Origin: Parvularcula sp.
GTDB taxonomy: Bacteria > Pseudomonadota > Alphaproteobacteria > Caulobacterales > Parvularculaceae
NCBI GenBank assembly: GCA_002704915.1
Contig: PAIP01000068.1
Location: 248,001 to 312,000, forward strand
DNA: 64,000 nucleotides
Direction: 5' to 3'
In this document: in pieces, positions 33,383-42,123 of the stretch
Numbering within the stretch: the first letter of the stretch is position 1
Layout: every line of letters begins with the position of its first letter
Notes under the pieces: model-generated
Seen by the model: only the letters and a program-made list of their open reading frames with translations
Databases searched by the model: none
Told to the model about the DNA's origin: nothing
Position numbers and translations under genes: made by a program

Positions 33383-33697
33383 TTATCCAAGCCCCAGTAT
33401 CGATCGAACAGCCCCCAGCGGTTCAAACTTCGGAAGACCGCCGCCCGCCGCCTGGAAAAGGTCGGCGCCGGCTTCCATCGCTTTCGCATTCATGGCGTCA
33501 TGCGCCCTGGTCGTGACTTCCGCGAGATTAACCAGCGCGGTCTGGATCTCCGCAAAAGCTTCAGCCCCTTCTGATGCATGAAGTTTGCCATCAAGGCCCT
33601 TGGCGGCGACGGCGCCGGCGGCGAGAGTCGCGGCAAGGCCCGCAATTTGCTTCTCAAATCGCAACAACACTAACTGTTCTTTTCGGAGATCTGTCAT
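33383..33697 (-). CDS. Unknown small Ala-rich helical protein
   Basis: The 104-residue protein is largely helical and Ala/Leu/Glu rich, with a weakly hydrophobic stretch (IAGLAATLAAGAVAA, about 18-32) and a Gly-rich end. It could be a coiled-coil or a phage-like small protein. GAGGATAAGAG before the ATG is a good Shine-Dalgarno. It is upstream of the unknown membrane protein in the same direction. No function is suggested. Confidence 0.5.
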   Translation of the reverse strand: MTDLRKEQLVLLRFEKQIAGLAATLAAGAVAAKGLDGKLHASEGAEAFAEIQTALVNLAEVTTRAHDAMNAKAMEAGADLFQAAGGGLPKFEPLGAVRSILGLG

Positions 33698-33733
33698 CTC
33701 TTATCCTCGTCATTTGAAAATGTGGTACTCATT

Positions 33734-33800
33734 ACGCAAACACAACCATAGCGCGAACATAAGTGAGATTAACGCGGAAATACAACCTATGCGGGAATAT
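33734..33800 (+). repeat. Direct repeats in an intergenic control region
   Basis: Two related segments, ACGCAAACACAACC plus ATAGCGCGAACAT at 33734-33760 and ACGCGGAAATACAACC plus TATGCGGGAATAT at 33772-33800, are spaced 38 bases start to start. Unequal but clearly parallel; they could be binding sites for the HTH protein encoded at 33920-34468. Confidence 0.45.
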
Positions 33801-34083
33801 TAATTTGCACAATGACGAAGATAATTACGCGGCCCGGATCGGCCGGATGATGTGGCGGGTGGCCAAAAGGCGGGCTGAGGAAGTCAGTCTTTACGGCCCG
33901 GGGCGTCCGCAGGAGGCGCTCAGCAACGCCGCAGCGAGCGGTGCTGAAAATAAAGCTCCGCCGCCAGTTCCGCGCCCCGGTCGAGCGCCGACGGCGCCGG
34001 AACGCCCCCTGACTCTTTCAGAATTTCTTCGAGAACTGGCCGCAGAGCTTGCGCAAGACGAGCCGGACCCTGACGGGTCGTAA
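33763..34083 (+). CDS. Doubtful short ORF opposite the HTH gene
   Basis: A frame from GTG at 33763 encodes about 106 residues, with a plausible helical stretch (ARIGRMMWRVAKRRAEE) and good third-position GC. It overlaps the 3' end of the HTH gene by 164 bases on the other strand, and its first codons lie in the repeat region. A start at a later TTG is possible. The overlap makes it uncertain that both are genes. Confidence 0.28.
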   Translation: MRLTRKYNLCGNINLHNDEDNYAARIGRMMWRVAKRRAEEVSLYGPGRPQEALSNAAASGAENKAPPPVPRPGRAPTAPERPLTLSEFLRELAAELAQDEPDPDGS

Positions 34084-34468
34084 GCGGGCTCAGCGCCGCA
34101 TAGGTGTGGACCGCCGCTTCCGCCGCAATCGCCAGCATGGCGGCGCCCGGCGCCGCATCCTCTTCCGCGCGCAGATGATTGATCACAACGGCGACAGCAA
34201 GGCGCAGCCTTTCAGGATCGAGGAGCGGCTCTTCCTGTCTTGCGGTGAACCCGACGACTTCGGCCCCGCCGCATGCGGCCCCGCCATAAAGCATGTCGAG
34301 CGTGACGGCCCCGCCCGTCGCCTCGACGATCCGCCGCGCCAGCATGGGCTTGGGGGCCTGCGCGCCGGAGACGATCCGGTAGAGCGTCTGGCGCGAAACG
34401 CCGACGCGCGCGGCGAAATCCTGAAACCCCTCCTCCACATCGCGAAGATATTGCTTCAGCGGGTGCAT
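33920..34468 (-). CDS. Cro/XRE-type HTH regulator with C-terminal domain
   Basis: The 182-residue protein has an N-terminal helix-turn-helix FAARVGVSRQTLYRIVSG (about 18-35), a wing-like region AKPM, and a C-terminal helical part of about 110 residues with unknown ligand. The HTH is the clearest element. It is divergent from the ABC-F ATPase gene with 143 bases between starts, so it could regulate either side. The minus-strand context suggests a local regulator of the small genes to its left. Confidence 0.75.
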   Translation of the reverse strand: MHPLKQYLRDVEEGFQDFAARVGVSRQTLYRIVSGAQAPKPMLARRIVEATGGAVTLDMLYGGAACGGAEVVGFTARQEEPLLDPERLRLAVAVVINHLRAEEDAAPGAAMLAIAAEAAVHTYAALSPLTTRQGPARLAQALRPVLEEILKESGGVPAPSALDRGAELAAELYFQHRSLRRC

Positions 34469-34611
34469 TGCATTTTCTCTCTCCCTCGCCAGTGGCGAGC
34501 GGAAAATCTGTCACGAGACTCGCAACATTGGGTAAAGAATTGCTGCGCTGGCGAAGACCCTCTATGACCCGCGCGACACCGGCCGCGAGGGCCGCAAATA
34601 ACGCCAAAACC

Positions 34612-36426
34612 ATGAGCGCGCTTCTTTTATCCCTGACGGACATCCGCCTGCAGATCGGCGGCGACGCCCTGTTCGAGAACGCCTCGCTGCAGGTGGGCGA
34701 GCGGGCGCGCATCGCCCTTGTGGGCCGCAACGGCTCCGGCAAATCGACGCTGATGAAGATCGCCGCAGGGCTGATAGAGGCGGATTCCGGCGAACGCTTC
34801 CTCCATCCGGGCGCCACCGTGCGTTACCTGCCCCAGGAGCCGGACGCCAGCGGTTATGAAACCATCGGCGATTACGCGCGCGCGGGGCTCGATGAAACCG
34901 GCGGGGCCCATGAGGCGGAGACGCTGCTTTATGAACTGGGGCTCGATCCCGCTGCGGCCCCGGAAAATCTTTCCGGCGGCGAGCTGCGCCGCGCCGCCAT
35001 CGTTCAGGCTCTCGCCGCCGCGCCGGACATCCTCTTCCTCGACGAGCCGACCAACCATCTCGATCTTCCCGCCATCGCCTGGCTCGAAGAAAAACTGCGC
35101 GGCCTTTCTTCCGCGCTCGTCCTGATCAGCCACGACCGGCGCTTTCTCGAAACCGTCACCAACGACACGGTGTGGATCGACCGCGGCGAAACCCGGCGCA
35201 CGGGCGTCGGCTTCAAGGATTTCGAAGCCTGGCGCGACAAGTTTCTCGAAGAAGAGGAAACCGCCCTGCACAAGCTCGGGCGCAAGATCGCGGCGGAAGA
35301 ACACTGGATGCGCTACGGCGTCACCGCCCGGCGCAAACGAAATATGCGCCGGGTGGGCGAGCTTCAGGACATGCGCAAGCAATTGCGCGAGGCGAAGCGC
35401 GTTCAGGGCGGACCGAATTTCACCTTTCAGGCCGGCGGCGCATCGGGCAAGCGCGCCATTGTCGCCGAACATGTGTCGAAATCCTTCGACGGGCGGAAAG
35501 TCGTCGACGATTTTTCCATCGAGATCGCCCGCGGCGACCGCATCGGTCTTGTGGGCCCCAATGGCGCCGGCAAGACGACGCTGGTCAATATGCTGACCGG
35601 CGCGCTTCAGCCCGACGAAGGCAAGATCACGCTTGGAACCAATCTCGAGATCGTCTCGCTCGATCAGCGCCGGGCGCGCCTTGAGCCCGAGATGCGCGTC
35701 GCCGACGCCATCAATGACGGGACCGGCGACTGGGTCACGATCAATGGCGAGAAACGCCATGTGGCGACATACTTAAAAGACTTCCTGTTCGGTCCCGAAC
35801 AATGGCGCCAGCCGGTAACGGCGCTTTCCGGAGGCGAGCGCGGGCGCCTCGCCCTTGCCGCCGCGCTGGCAAAACCGTCGAACCTCCTCGTTCTCGACGA
35901 GCCCACCAACGATCTCGATCTTGAAACGCTGGAAATGCTCGAAGAGCAATTATCCGCCTACGAAGGAACCCTGCTCCTCATCTCCCACGACCGGGCGTTT
36001 CTCGACAATCTCGTCGCCAGCGTCATCGCGACGGACCCGGATAAACCCGGCCGTTGGGTCCGCTATGCGGGCGGCTATGACGACATGGTCGCGCAGCGCG
36101 GAAGCGCGCCGGGTCTTGAAGGCGCGGAGCAAAAGAAAAAGACGCCGAAACAATCGGCCCCCGCTGAAAAACCGAAACCGGCGGCGAAAACCAAACTCTC
36201 CTACAAAGAGCAGTTCGCGCTCGAAAAACTCCCCGCCGAGATCGACAAGCTGCAGGCGGACATCGCCGCGCTGAAGGCCAAACTCGACGATCCGGATCTG
36301 TTCGCCCGCGACGCGGCGCTTTTCGACAAGACGGCGAAAGACCTCGCCGCGGCGGAAGAAAGTCTCGCTGAAAAGGAAGAGGAGTGGCTGACGCTGGAAA
36401 TGAAGCGGGAGGAGTTGGGAGGATGA
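34612..36426 (+). CDS. uup: ABC-F family ATPase, Uup-like
   Basis: The 604-residue soluble protein has two ABC domains. The first has Walker A GRNGSGKST and LSGGELRRAA, then LFLDEPTNHLD; the second has GPNGAGKTT, LSGGERGRLALA and LDEPTNDLD. A linker (about 230-280) separates them and a charged coiled-coil C-terminus (about 500-604) matches Uup rather than EttA. Uup acts on ribosomes or branched DNA. The ATG at 34612 (MSALLLSL) fits the family start; the longer frame begins near the HTH gene. Confidence 0.88.
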   Translation: MSALLLSLTDIRLQIGGDALFENASLQVGERARIALVGRNGSGKSTLMKIAAGLIEADSGERFLHPGATVRYLPQEPDASGYETIGDYARAGLDETGGAHEAETLLYELGLDPAAAPENLSGGELRRAAIVQALAAAPDILFLDEPTNHLDLPAIAWLEEKLRGLSSALVLISHDRRFLETVTNDTVWIDRGETRRTGVGFKDFEAWRDKFLEEEETALHKLGRKIAAEEHWMRYGVTARRKRNMRRVGELQDMRKQLREAKRVQGGPNFTFQAGGASGKRAIVAEHVSKSFDGRKVVDDFSIEIARGDRIGLVGPNGAGKTTLVNMLTGALQPDEGKITLGTNLEIVSLDQRRARLEPEMRVADAINDGTGDWVTINGEKRHVATYLKDFLFGPEQWRQPVTALSGGERGRLALAAALAKPSNLLVLDEPTNDLDLETLEMLEEQLSAYEGTLLLISHDRAFLDNLVASVIATDPDKPGRWVRYAGGYDDMVAQRGSAPGLEGAEQKKKTPKQSAPAEKPKPAAKTKLSYKEQFALEKLPAEIDKLQADIAALKAKLDDPDLFARDAALFDKTAKDLAAAEESLAEKEEEWLTLEMKREELGG

Positions 36427-36460
36427 AGTATTCAACCGTGTAAAAATGCTAACGATGACA

Positions 36461-36640
36461 TCTCCCCTCGCCCCCTTCGGGGGAGAGGGGCCGGAGGTGA
36501 GGGGGACAACTATTAAATCGGAGAACTTTTTCCTTTTGTGATTCCCACCATCATTACATTGGAAAAATATTGACGGTTCAACTTTAGGCTTCGCACCCTC
36601 ACCCCAACCCCTCTCCCGCCCGCGGGAGAGGGGCTTTTTC
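36461..36640. repeat. Paired palindromic repeats (REPIN-like), second locus
   Basis: Inverted copies of the unit seen near 25.2 kb, at 36461-36515 and 36594-36640. Each has a GAGAGGGG palindrome and a GGTGAGGG-type tail. The second hairpin is followed by CTTTTTC and could also end uup transcription. Confidence 0.65.
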
Positions 36641-36653
36641 TATTTGCCCTTGC

Positions 36654-37445
36654 TTAGGCGAAAATCGCCACGCTCTGACGCCCGGCAATCACAAGCTCGC
36701 CGTCGCGATTCCAGACCAGCATGTCCTGACTGGAATAACCGGCGCCCGCATGTTCGGCGCGGGACTCGAGCAGCCACCAGCCGTCGCGGGTTTTCGGTTC
36801 GTCGCACAAGACATTCACCATCCAGGTCATGGAGCTGATCGGCGCGAATTCCGTGAACATGGGCATGAGCGCCGGCGGCGGCATGTCGGCGAGGGCCAGC
36901 AGGGCGACGATGTCTTGCGCCTTTTCATCGCGATGACGCACCCAGATGAAATGGTCGTGGTCTTTCGAACCGCTGACGGGAACGCCGCCTTTCGCCAGCC
37001 GCGCATCGAAATGGCGGGCGAAGCTGACGGGGCTTTCTTCCGGCGGACCGAACGAGCCGCACTCCTCCGGCGCGGGCACATCCGGCGCCGGCGTGAAAGT
37101 TCGGTTCCATTGCGACGGCCGCGCGGCGCCAAAGGCGAATTCGCAGCGCGTGGCGATGCCTTTCTCCCCGGTCACCTCGGCTTCGACAAAAGTCACCGAC
37201 TTCCCCTGGCGCAGCAGTTTCGCACGCCCCTCGACCGCGCCGCCGGCCGGGCCGATGAAGGACACCATGGCCGAGCGTAAAGGCGGCGCCTCGGGAAAGA
37301 CGCGCCGCGCCGTTTCCAAGCAGATCGCGGCGGAGAGCCCGCCATAGGTGGTGCGCCCCTGCATCCAGTCCGGCGGAATGGTCAGGGAAAGGACGCCGTC
37401 GTCAAAGGCGGCGCCGGACATCATCTCGGAAAAGGAATGGCTCAT
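36654..37445 (-). CDS. Acyl-CoA thioesterase, double-hotdog (TesB-like) type
   Basis: The 263-residue protein has a double-hotdog layout, with each half containing strands and a helix around GRTTYGGLSAAICLETARR (first hotdog helix), and in the second half HDHFIWVRHRDE and the strand ARAEHAGAGYSSQDMLVWNRDG. This is the acyl-CoA thioesterase 2/TesB-like family found in many alphaproteobacteria. It would hydrolyse acyl-CoA to free acid and CoA. The start at 37445 (MSHSFSEM) replaces a longer frame lacking family similarity. Confidence 0.8.
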   Translation of the reverse strand: MSHSFSEMMSGAAFDDGVLSLTIPPDWMQGRTTYGGLSAAICLETARRVFPEAPPLRSAMVSFIGPAGGAVEGRAKLLRQGKSVTFVEAEVTGEKGIATRCEFAFGAARPSQWNRTFTPAPDVPAPEECGSFGPPEESPVSFARHFDARLAKGGVPVSGSKDHDHFIWVRHRDEKAQDIVALLALADMPPPALMPMFTEFAPISSMTWMVNVLCDEPKTRDGWWLLESRAEHAGAGYSSQDMLVWNRDGELVIAGRQSVAIFA

Positions 37446-37612
37446 AAGCTGTCTATGCGGGGCGCTAGGCGGTCTCGGCAAGACCGTGATGCAGCCCCAT
37501 GCGACGACGCCCTTTGGAAAGCGCCGGGGATTAACCCTTCCGGCCTTTTCCGGTAGGATCGCGGATGTGGGATGAAGACCCTGACTTTTCAGGGCTCGAA
37601 GGGGGCAATGAC

Positions 37613-39037
37613 ATGAGCGCAAAAGGAAAACCATCGCCGGTCTCCGCCGCCCTCAAAAAGGGGGGCGCGTTCCTGTCCCGCCTGCCGTTTCTGTCCTCGC
37701 GTTTTTCCGCCAAGGCCCCGTCGCCCCAAACCTCCCGCCACTATATGCCTATGGATCCGACGGTGGCGCTCTTCCCCGGAGACGAGACGCCCCGGGACGA
37801 GACCGCCGAGCTCGGTCAGGCCCTTGGGGGCCGCCTCGCCGACAGCGCCGACAAGGTCGGGCGGCGCGAGGCCATGCTTCAAAGCAACGCCATCGCCCTG
37901 AAAAAGGTCAGCGACCACCGGGCCGGCGGCGAAAAGAGCCTCACCATCTGGGGGATCCGGTTTCTCATCGCCCTTGGCTGGCTCGGACTCGGTTTCTGGC
38001 TCAACCAGTCGGCGCTTTACGCGCGCGCCAATGATCTCGAAACCGCCTTCGCCGGAACCACGCCCGCCGACGCGGTGATCCTCGCGCAGGCCTTTTTGCT
38101 GGCGGGCGGCGCCGCAGCCTCGGCGGCGATCGTGATGATCACGCTGGTCTTTTTAAGAGGCGACGCGACCAATGACCGGCTGCGCCGTCAGAGCGAAGCC
38201 TTTGGCGACGAACTTGCTCGCGAGGCGCGCAATCTCAACGCTGTGCTCAAAACCTATCGCGACAAGGTGGTCGCCAGTTCCGCGGGCGGCGGCGTCGCCG
38301 CGGCGAGTCAGGCCCATCTGACGGCGCTTGAAGCGGCCTATTTCTTCCGCAACATCTCCTTCCTGACGACCGTCAATCCCGAGACGGCCGACGACGCCTA
38401 TCAGCGATTTTTGAAACGGTATTGCCCGCCCGCCGCGGGGTTCACCTTTATCGACATCGTGCTCGCCACGCTCATTGGCCTGATTGGCGGCTCTTTATTC
38501 GGCCTCGGGCTCGGCTGGAAACTGTTCAAGCCTGCGGGCGCGGGCGGCGAACCCCTGGTCCTGGCCATCACGCAATATCCATGGGCGCTGCAGGCGCTGG
38601 TCTATGGCGGGGGCGCCTATCTCCTGACGGGAATCGTCATCGAGCTGTTTTCCGGCGCCGTCGGCCGGCGCGAGATGACGAAGGCGAGGAAGGACGCGCT
38701 CGATTCCATGCGCAGCGCCTACACCGCGCAGGAGGCGCCGCTCGAATCGGAAGTGGTGCGCCAGGTGGAAGATGTGGTGGCGATCCTCGCCGCGCGTCTC
38801 GGGGGCGCCGGGGGCCCGGGGAAAACGAATCACGCGGGGGCCGATTTGGCCGCCGAAGCGCCGGAACCGGAATGGCGGCGCCGGGATTCGTCGGTGAAAT
38901 TCGTCGATGCGGGCTTCTCCCCGGCGCCGGAACGCTGGCGCACGGACGCTTATGCGAAAAAATTTGAGGCGCAAGAATTGCGCGGCTCGGGAGCGAAACG
39001 AGGCGGCGAAGCCTTTAAAAACCGGCCTCGCGATTAA
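37613..39037 (+). CDS. Unknown four-helix membrane protein
   Basis: The 474-residue protein has a basic N-terminal 100 residues, then four hydrophobic segments at roughly 110-130, 155-181, 280-304 and 328-350, with a helical stretch rich in charged residues between the second and third, and a basic, low-complexity C-terminus. No family is recognised. GGGGGCAATGAC precedes the ATG. It sits upstream of nrdA but is separated by 240 bases, so they are likely independent. Confidence 0.65.
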   Translation: MSAKGKPSPVSAALKKGGAFLSRLPFLSSRFSAKAPSPQTSRHYMPMDPTVALFPGDETPRDETAELGQALGGRLADSADKVGRREAMLQSNAIALKKVSDHRAGGEKSLTIWGIRFLIALGWLGLGFWLNQSALYARANDLETAFAGTTPADAVILAQAFLLAGGAAASAAIVMITLVFLRGDATNDRLRRQSEAFGDELAREARNLNAVLKTYRDKVVASSAGGGVAAASQAHLTALEAAYFFRNISFLTTVNPETADDAYQRFLKRYCPPAAGFTFIDIVLATLIGLIGGSLFGLGLGWKLFKPAGAGGEPLVLAITQYPWALQALVYGGGAYLLTGIVIELFSGAVGRREMTKARKDALDSMRSAYTAQEAPLESEVVRQVEDVVAILAARLGGAGGPGKTNHAGADLAAEAPEPEWRRRDSSVKFVDAGFSPAPERWRTDAYAKKFEAQELRGSGAKRGGEAFKNRPRD

Positions 39038-39133
39038 CCCTTTCAGCGCACTGATTGCGCCCCGTTAAGACCTCCTTAACCAAAAACTTTTGCCCACTGA
39101 CCAACTTCATGTTGACGTTGGGATGAGGCTCTA

Positions 39134-39149
39134 TCACTATATCTTGTGT
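39134..39149 (+). promoter_or_regulatory. NrdR box before nrdA
   Basis: TCACTATATCTTGTGT closely fits the 16-base NrdR consensus (acaCwAtATaTwGwgt). NrdR boxes usually come in pairs; a degenerate CCAACTTCATGTTG dyad about 35 bases upstream could be the partner. Position before the nrdA start is right for repression of ribonucleotide reductase. Confidence 0.72.
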
Positions 39150-39278
39150 CGACGCGGGGCGCCGGCGATTCACAACAGAAACGGAAAGCCGCGCCGGATG
39201 CGGCCCCTTTCGGGCAATCCGGGCAGAGGGTTTTTGCGCGCCTTTTCGAAGGCGAAAGTAAAGAGGGACGGGGCAAGA

Positions 39279-41231
39279 ATGTCGTTCTCAGAAGCCGCCA
39301 AAGAGATGGAAACAGTCAATCCGGCCAATACGGGCCCGGCGCCGCGCGAAGACGCGGGCGCGAAGCCGGAGGCGAAAAAGCCCGCCCTCAAGGTGGTCAA
39401 GGATATCGTCGTGGACCGCTCGCGCGACGCGCTCCTCACCGAATTCGGCAAGACCACCATGGAGGACCGCTATCTCCTGCCCGGCGAGTCGTTTCAGGAT
39501 ATGTTCGCGCGGGTGGCGCGCACCTATGGCGACGACGCCGATCACGCCCAGCGCATTTACGACTATATCTCGAAACTCTGGTTCATGCCCGCGACGCCGG
39601 TCCTCTCCAATGGCGGGGCCAATCGCGGCCTGCCCATTTCCTGTTTCCTGAACGCCGTCGGCGATTCCCTCGACGACATTGTCGGCACCTGGAACGAGAA
39701 CGTCTCCCTCGCCTCCAATGGCGGCGGCATCGGCACCTATTGGGGCAATGTCCGCTCCATCGGCGAGAAGGTGAAGCATTCGGGCCAGACCTCGGGCATC
39801 ATCCCCTTCATCCGCGTCATGGATTCGCTGACGCTGGCGATTTCTCAAGGCTCCCTGCGCCGCGGCTCGGCGGCCTGCTATCTCGACGTCCACCATCCGG
39901 AAATTGAGGAGTTTCTCGAAATCCGCAAACCGTCGGGCGATTTCAACCGCAAGTCCCTGAACCTGCATCACGGCGTCAACATCACCGACGAGTTCATGCA
40001 CGCCGTCGCGGCCGATGAAGAGTTCGGCTTGCGCTCGCCGAAAACGAACGAAGTCCTGCGCACGGTCTCCGCCCGCAAGCTGTGGCAGAAGATCCTCGAA
40101 GTGCGTCTCGCCACGGGCGAGCCTTATCTGTTGTTCTCCGACACGGTGAACAAGCAGATGGCCAAGCACCAGCGCGATCTCGGCCTGAAAGTGTCGACCT
40201 CCAATCTCTGCTCGGAAATCATGCTGCACACAGGCAAGGACCATCTCGGGAATGAGCGCACCGCCGTGTGCTGCCTCTCCTCGATCAACGCCGAGAAATA
40301 CTGGGAGTGGAAAGACTGCCCGGAATTCATCGAGGATGTGATGCGCTTCCTCGACAATGTGCTTCAGGACTTCATCGACCGCGCGCCCTCCTCCATGGAC
40401 CGGGCGAAATACTCCGCGGCGCGCGAGCGTTCGGTGGGGCTCGGCCTCATGGGCTTCCACTCCTTCCTTCAGTCCATGAACATTCCCTTCGAGAGCGCCA
40501 TGGCGAAGTCGTGGAACACGCGCCTTTTCAAACATATCCGCATGGGCGCGGACGCGGCGAGCGTTGCGCTGGCCGAAGAACGCGGCGCCTGCCCCGATGC
40601 GCAGGAGCGCGGCGTGAAACAGCGCTTCAGCCACAAAATGGCGATCGCGCCGACGGCGTCGATCTCCATCATCTGCGGCGGCTGTTCGCCGTGTATCGAG
40701 CCGATCCCGGCCAATGTCTACACCCACAAGACGCTGTCGGGCTCCTTCACGGTGAAGAACGCGGCGCTCAAAAAACTTCTCGAGGAAAAAGGCGAGGACC
40801 ATGACGAGACCTGGAATTCGATCCTCGAACATGAGGGCTCGGTCCAGCATCTCGACTGCCTGACCCAGGAAGAAAAAGACGTCTTCAAGACGGCCTTCGA
40901 ACTCGACCAGCGCTGGGTGATCGAGCTTGCCGCCGACCGCTCCCCTTACATCTGTCAGGGCCAGTCGGTGAATGTGTTCCTGCCCGGCGACATCGATAAA
41001 TGGGACCTCCACATGCTGCACTGGTCGGCCTGGGAGAAGGGCGTGAAGTCGCTTTACTATTGCCGGTCGAAATCCATCGCCCGCGCCGGCTTCGCCAATG
41101 GCAAGCGCGTCACGAGCGCGGAGGCCGAACGCGACATGACGTCAGAGCCCGGTGCGGAAAATATCGGCATGGCCGAAATGATGCAGGCCGCCGCGAAGAC
41201 CGATTACGATGAGTGTCTGGCTTGTCAGTAA
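39279..41231 (+). CDS. nrdA: Ribonucleoside-diphosphate reductase alpha subunit
   Basis: The enzyme reduces ribonucleotides to deoxyribonucleotides. This 650-residue subunit carries the active-site block NLCSEI (Cys311), the partner CCLSSIN (Cys331/332), the ISCFLN Cys of the redox pair near residue 120, and a C-terminal ECLACQ thiol pair for reduction by thioredoxin or glutaredoxin. The ATG at 39279 is chosen because GGGACGGGGCAAGA precedes it; the longer frame starts in the NrdR-box leader. The radical-providing NrdB subunit gene is not adjacent; the AT-rich TIR operon lies downstream instead. Confidence 0.94.
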   Translation: MSFSEAAKEMETVNPANTGPAPREDAGAKPEAKKPALKVVKDIVVDRSRDALLTEFGKTTMEDRYLLPGESFQDMFARVARTYGDDADHAQRIYDYISKLWFMPATPVLSNGGANRGLPISCFLNAVGDSLDDIVGTWNENVSLASNGGGIGTYWGNVRSIGEKVKHSGQTSGIIPFIRVMDSLTLAISQGSLRRGSAACYLDVHHPEIEEFLEIRKPSGDFNRKSLNLHHGVNITDEFMHAVAADEEFGLRSPKTNEVLRTVSARKLWQKILEVRLATGEPYLLFSDTVNKQMAKHQRDLGLKVSTSNLCSEIMLHTGKDHLGNERTAVCCLSSINAEKYWEWKDCPEFIEDVMRFLDNVLQDFIDRAPSSMDRAKYSAARERSVGLGLMGFHSFLQSMNIPFESAMAKSWNTRLFKHIRMGADAASVALAEERGACPDAQERGVKQRFSHKMAIAPTASISIICGGCSPCIEPIPANVYTHKTLSGSFTVKNAALKKLLEEKGEDHDETWNSILEHEGSVQHLDCLTQEEKDVFKTAFELDQRWVIELAADRSPYICQGQSVNVFLPGDIDKWDLHMLHWSAWEKGVKSLYYCRSKSIARAGFANGKRVTSAEAERDMTSEPGAENIGMAEMMQAAAKTDYDECLACQ

Positions 41232-41289
41232 AATTTTCAACAGATTAAATACTTGATAAATAAAGAATAATTTTGTTTACGGTTTGTTC

Positions 41290-41348
41290 TTGACAAACTG
41301 AATAGGAATCTCCATCTATATTTGTGAGGGGCGCAAATATAGATGGAG
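41290..41348 (+). promoter_or_regulatory. Promoter -35 and perfect 15-bp inverted repeat over the Shine-Dalgarno of the TIR operon
   Basis: TTGACA at 41290-41295 precedes a perfect inverted repeat, CTCCATCTATATTTG (41310-41324) and CAAATATAGATGGAG (41334-41348), with nine bases in the loop. The right arm includes the GGAG of the Shine-Dalgarno for the ATG at 41355. The repeat could be an operator dyad, or in RNA a hairpin that hides the ribosome-binding site. Confidence 0.7.
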
Positions 41349-41354
41349 GCCCCC

Positions 41355-41603
41355 ATGGGCAAACCACAAGACCGAAGTGTTTATCGCCGTCCTGATGGAA
41401 GCTGGGCGAATAAGAGAAACGATTCAGATCGCGCCTCATCAATTCACGATACGCAAGCTGAAGCGGAGCGAACAGCACGCGAAATGCTTGGCAATCAGGG
41501 TGGCGGCGAACTCACGACTATGGGCCGAGATGGCCGTATACGGAGCAAAGATACTATTGCCCCAGCGAATGACCCAAATCCTCCAAAAGACAGAGAACAT
41601 TAA
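41355..41603 (+). CDS. DUF2188-domain small protein
   Basis: The 82-residue protein matches DUF2188: RSVYRRPDGSWANKR, then HDTQAEAERTAREML, then MGRDGRIRSKDT and a final NDPNPP. The family fold is small and its role unknown, but it is often found in accessory regions. It is the first gene of the AT-rich operon, with GGAGG before the ATG at 41355 (an in-frame ATG at 41343 inside the hairpin is less likely). The next gene begins four bases after its stop. Confidence 0.85.
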   Translation: MGKPQDRSVYRRPDGSWANKRNDSDRASSIHDTQAEAERTAREMLGNQGGGELTTMGRDGRIRSKDTIAPANDPNPPKDREH

Positions 41604-41607
41604 GCCC

Positions 41608-42123
41608 GTGGCGGAAAATATTATAACTACCGATTTAGGTGGCTATGTGGCGCTCCAACATTTAGCCCCCCATGAGTTTTTTATCTGCGGATCGCGAGAG
41701 GATTTTCAATACGGCCTTTACCTTGGAAAAACAGATTTGGGCAACTGCACCTCAGTATTTTTTCCAAAACGCCCAAAACTATTAGCGCCTAGAATTACTC
41801 CGATTTCTGCTGAAACGCGCGTTATTCCGCTAAGAAGACGCATCCATATAACTCATTCGTATAATTACGATGCGTTTAAATTCCATCATAATCGAGATTT
41901 TTGGCCGGGAGATATTGTTCTGCATGGAGAAGCTCAACTTTTAGCATGCGCAACACATCCTTATGGGCCCATATTTCTAGACCTAAAGACCTTCTCTTTC
42001 GAACAAGAGCCAGCCTATGGCCACTCAGTAATAGTAGAGAAATGGCAAATACAAACGCCTTCCCAATTAGACCCATCCATGAGCACGGCGTTATATGAAT
42101 ACTCTCAGGAGGATGTGGGATAA
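41608..42123 (+). CDS. Unknown 171-residue protein of the TIR operon
   Basis: A GTG start at 41608, directly after the DUF2188 stop, gives a 171-residue protein (beginning MAENIITTDLGG). It is beta-rich with aromatic and His-rich parts (THSYNYDAFKFHHNRDFWPG) and no membrane segment. No family is recognised. A longer frame to 41377 overlaps DUF2188 entirely and is not favoured. Its stop codon shares one base with the ATG of the TIR gene (TAATG), so the two are translationally coupled. It may be the sensor, adaptor or immunity part of the unit. Confidence 0.68.
   Translation: MAENIITTDLGGYVALQHLAPHEFFICGSREDFQYGLYLGKTDLGNCTSVFFPKRPKLLAPRITPISAETRVIPLRRRIHITHSYNYDAFKFHHNRDFWPGDIVLHGEAQLLACATHPYGPIFLDLKTFSFEQEPAYGHSVIVEKWQIQTPSQLDPSMSTALYEYSQEDVG

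Noticed and set aside
34627-35760. 377-codon frame opposite the ABC-F gene
   Set aside because: Shadow of the ABC-F ATPase coding strand with high GC; the plus-strand gene has all motifs.
39288-41021. 577-codon minus-strand frame opposite nrdA
   Set aside because: Antisense to nrdA; low-complexity product without a known domain.
41377-41607. Longer N-terminus for the 171-residue protein of the TIR operon
   Set aside because: These codons overlap DUF2188 in another frame; the GTG right after the DUF2188 stop fits operon spacing better.
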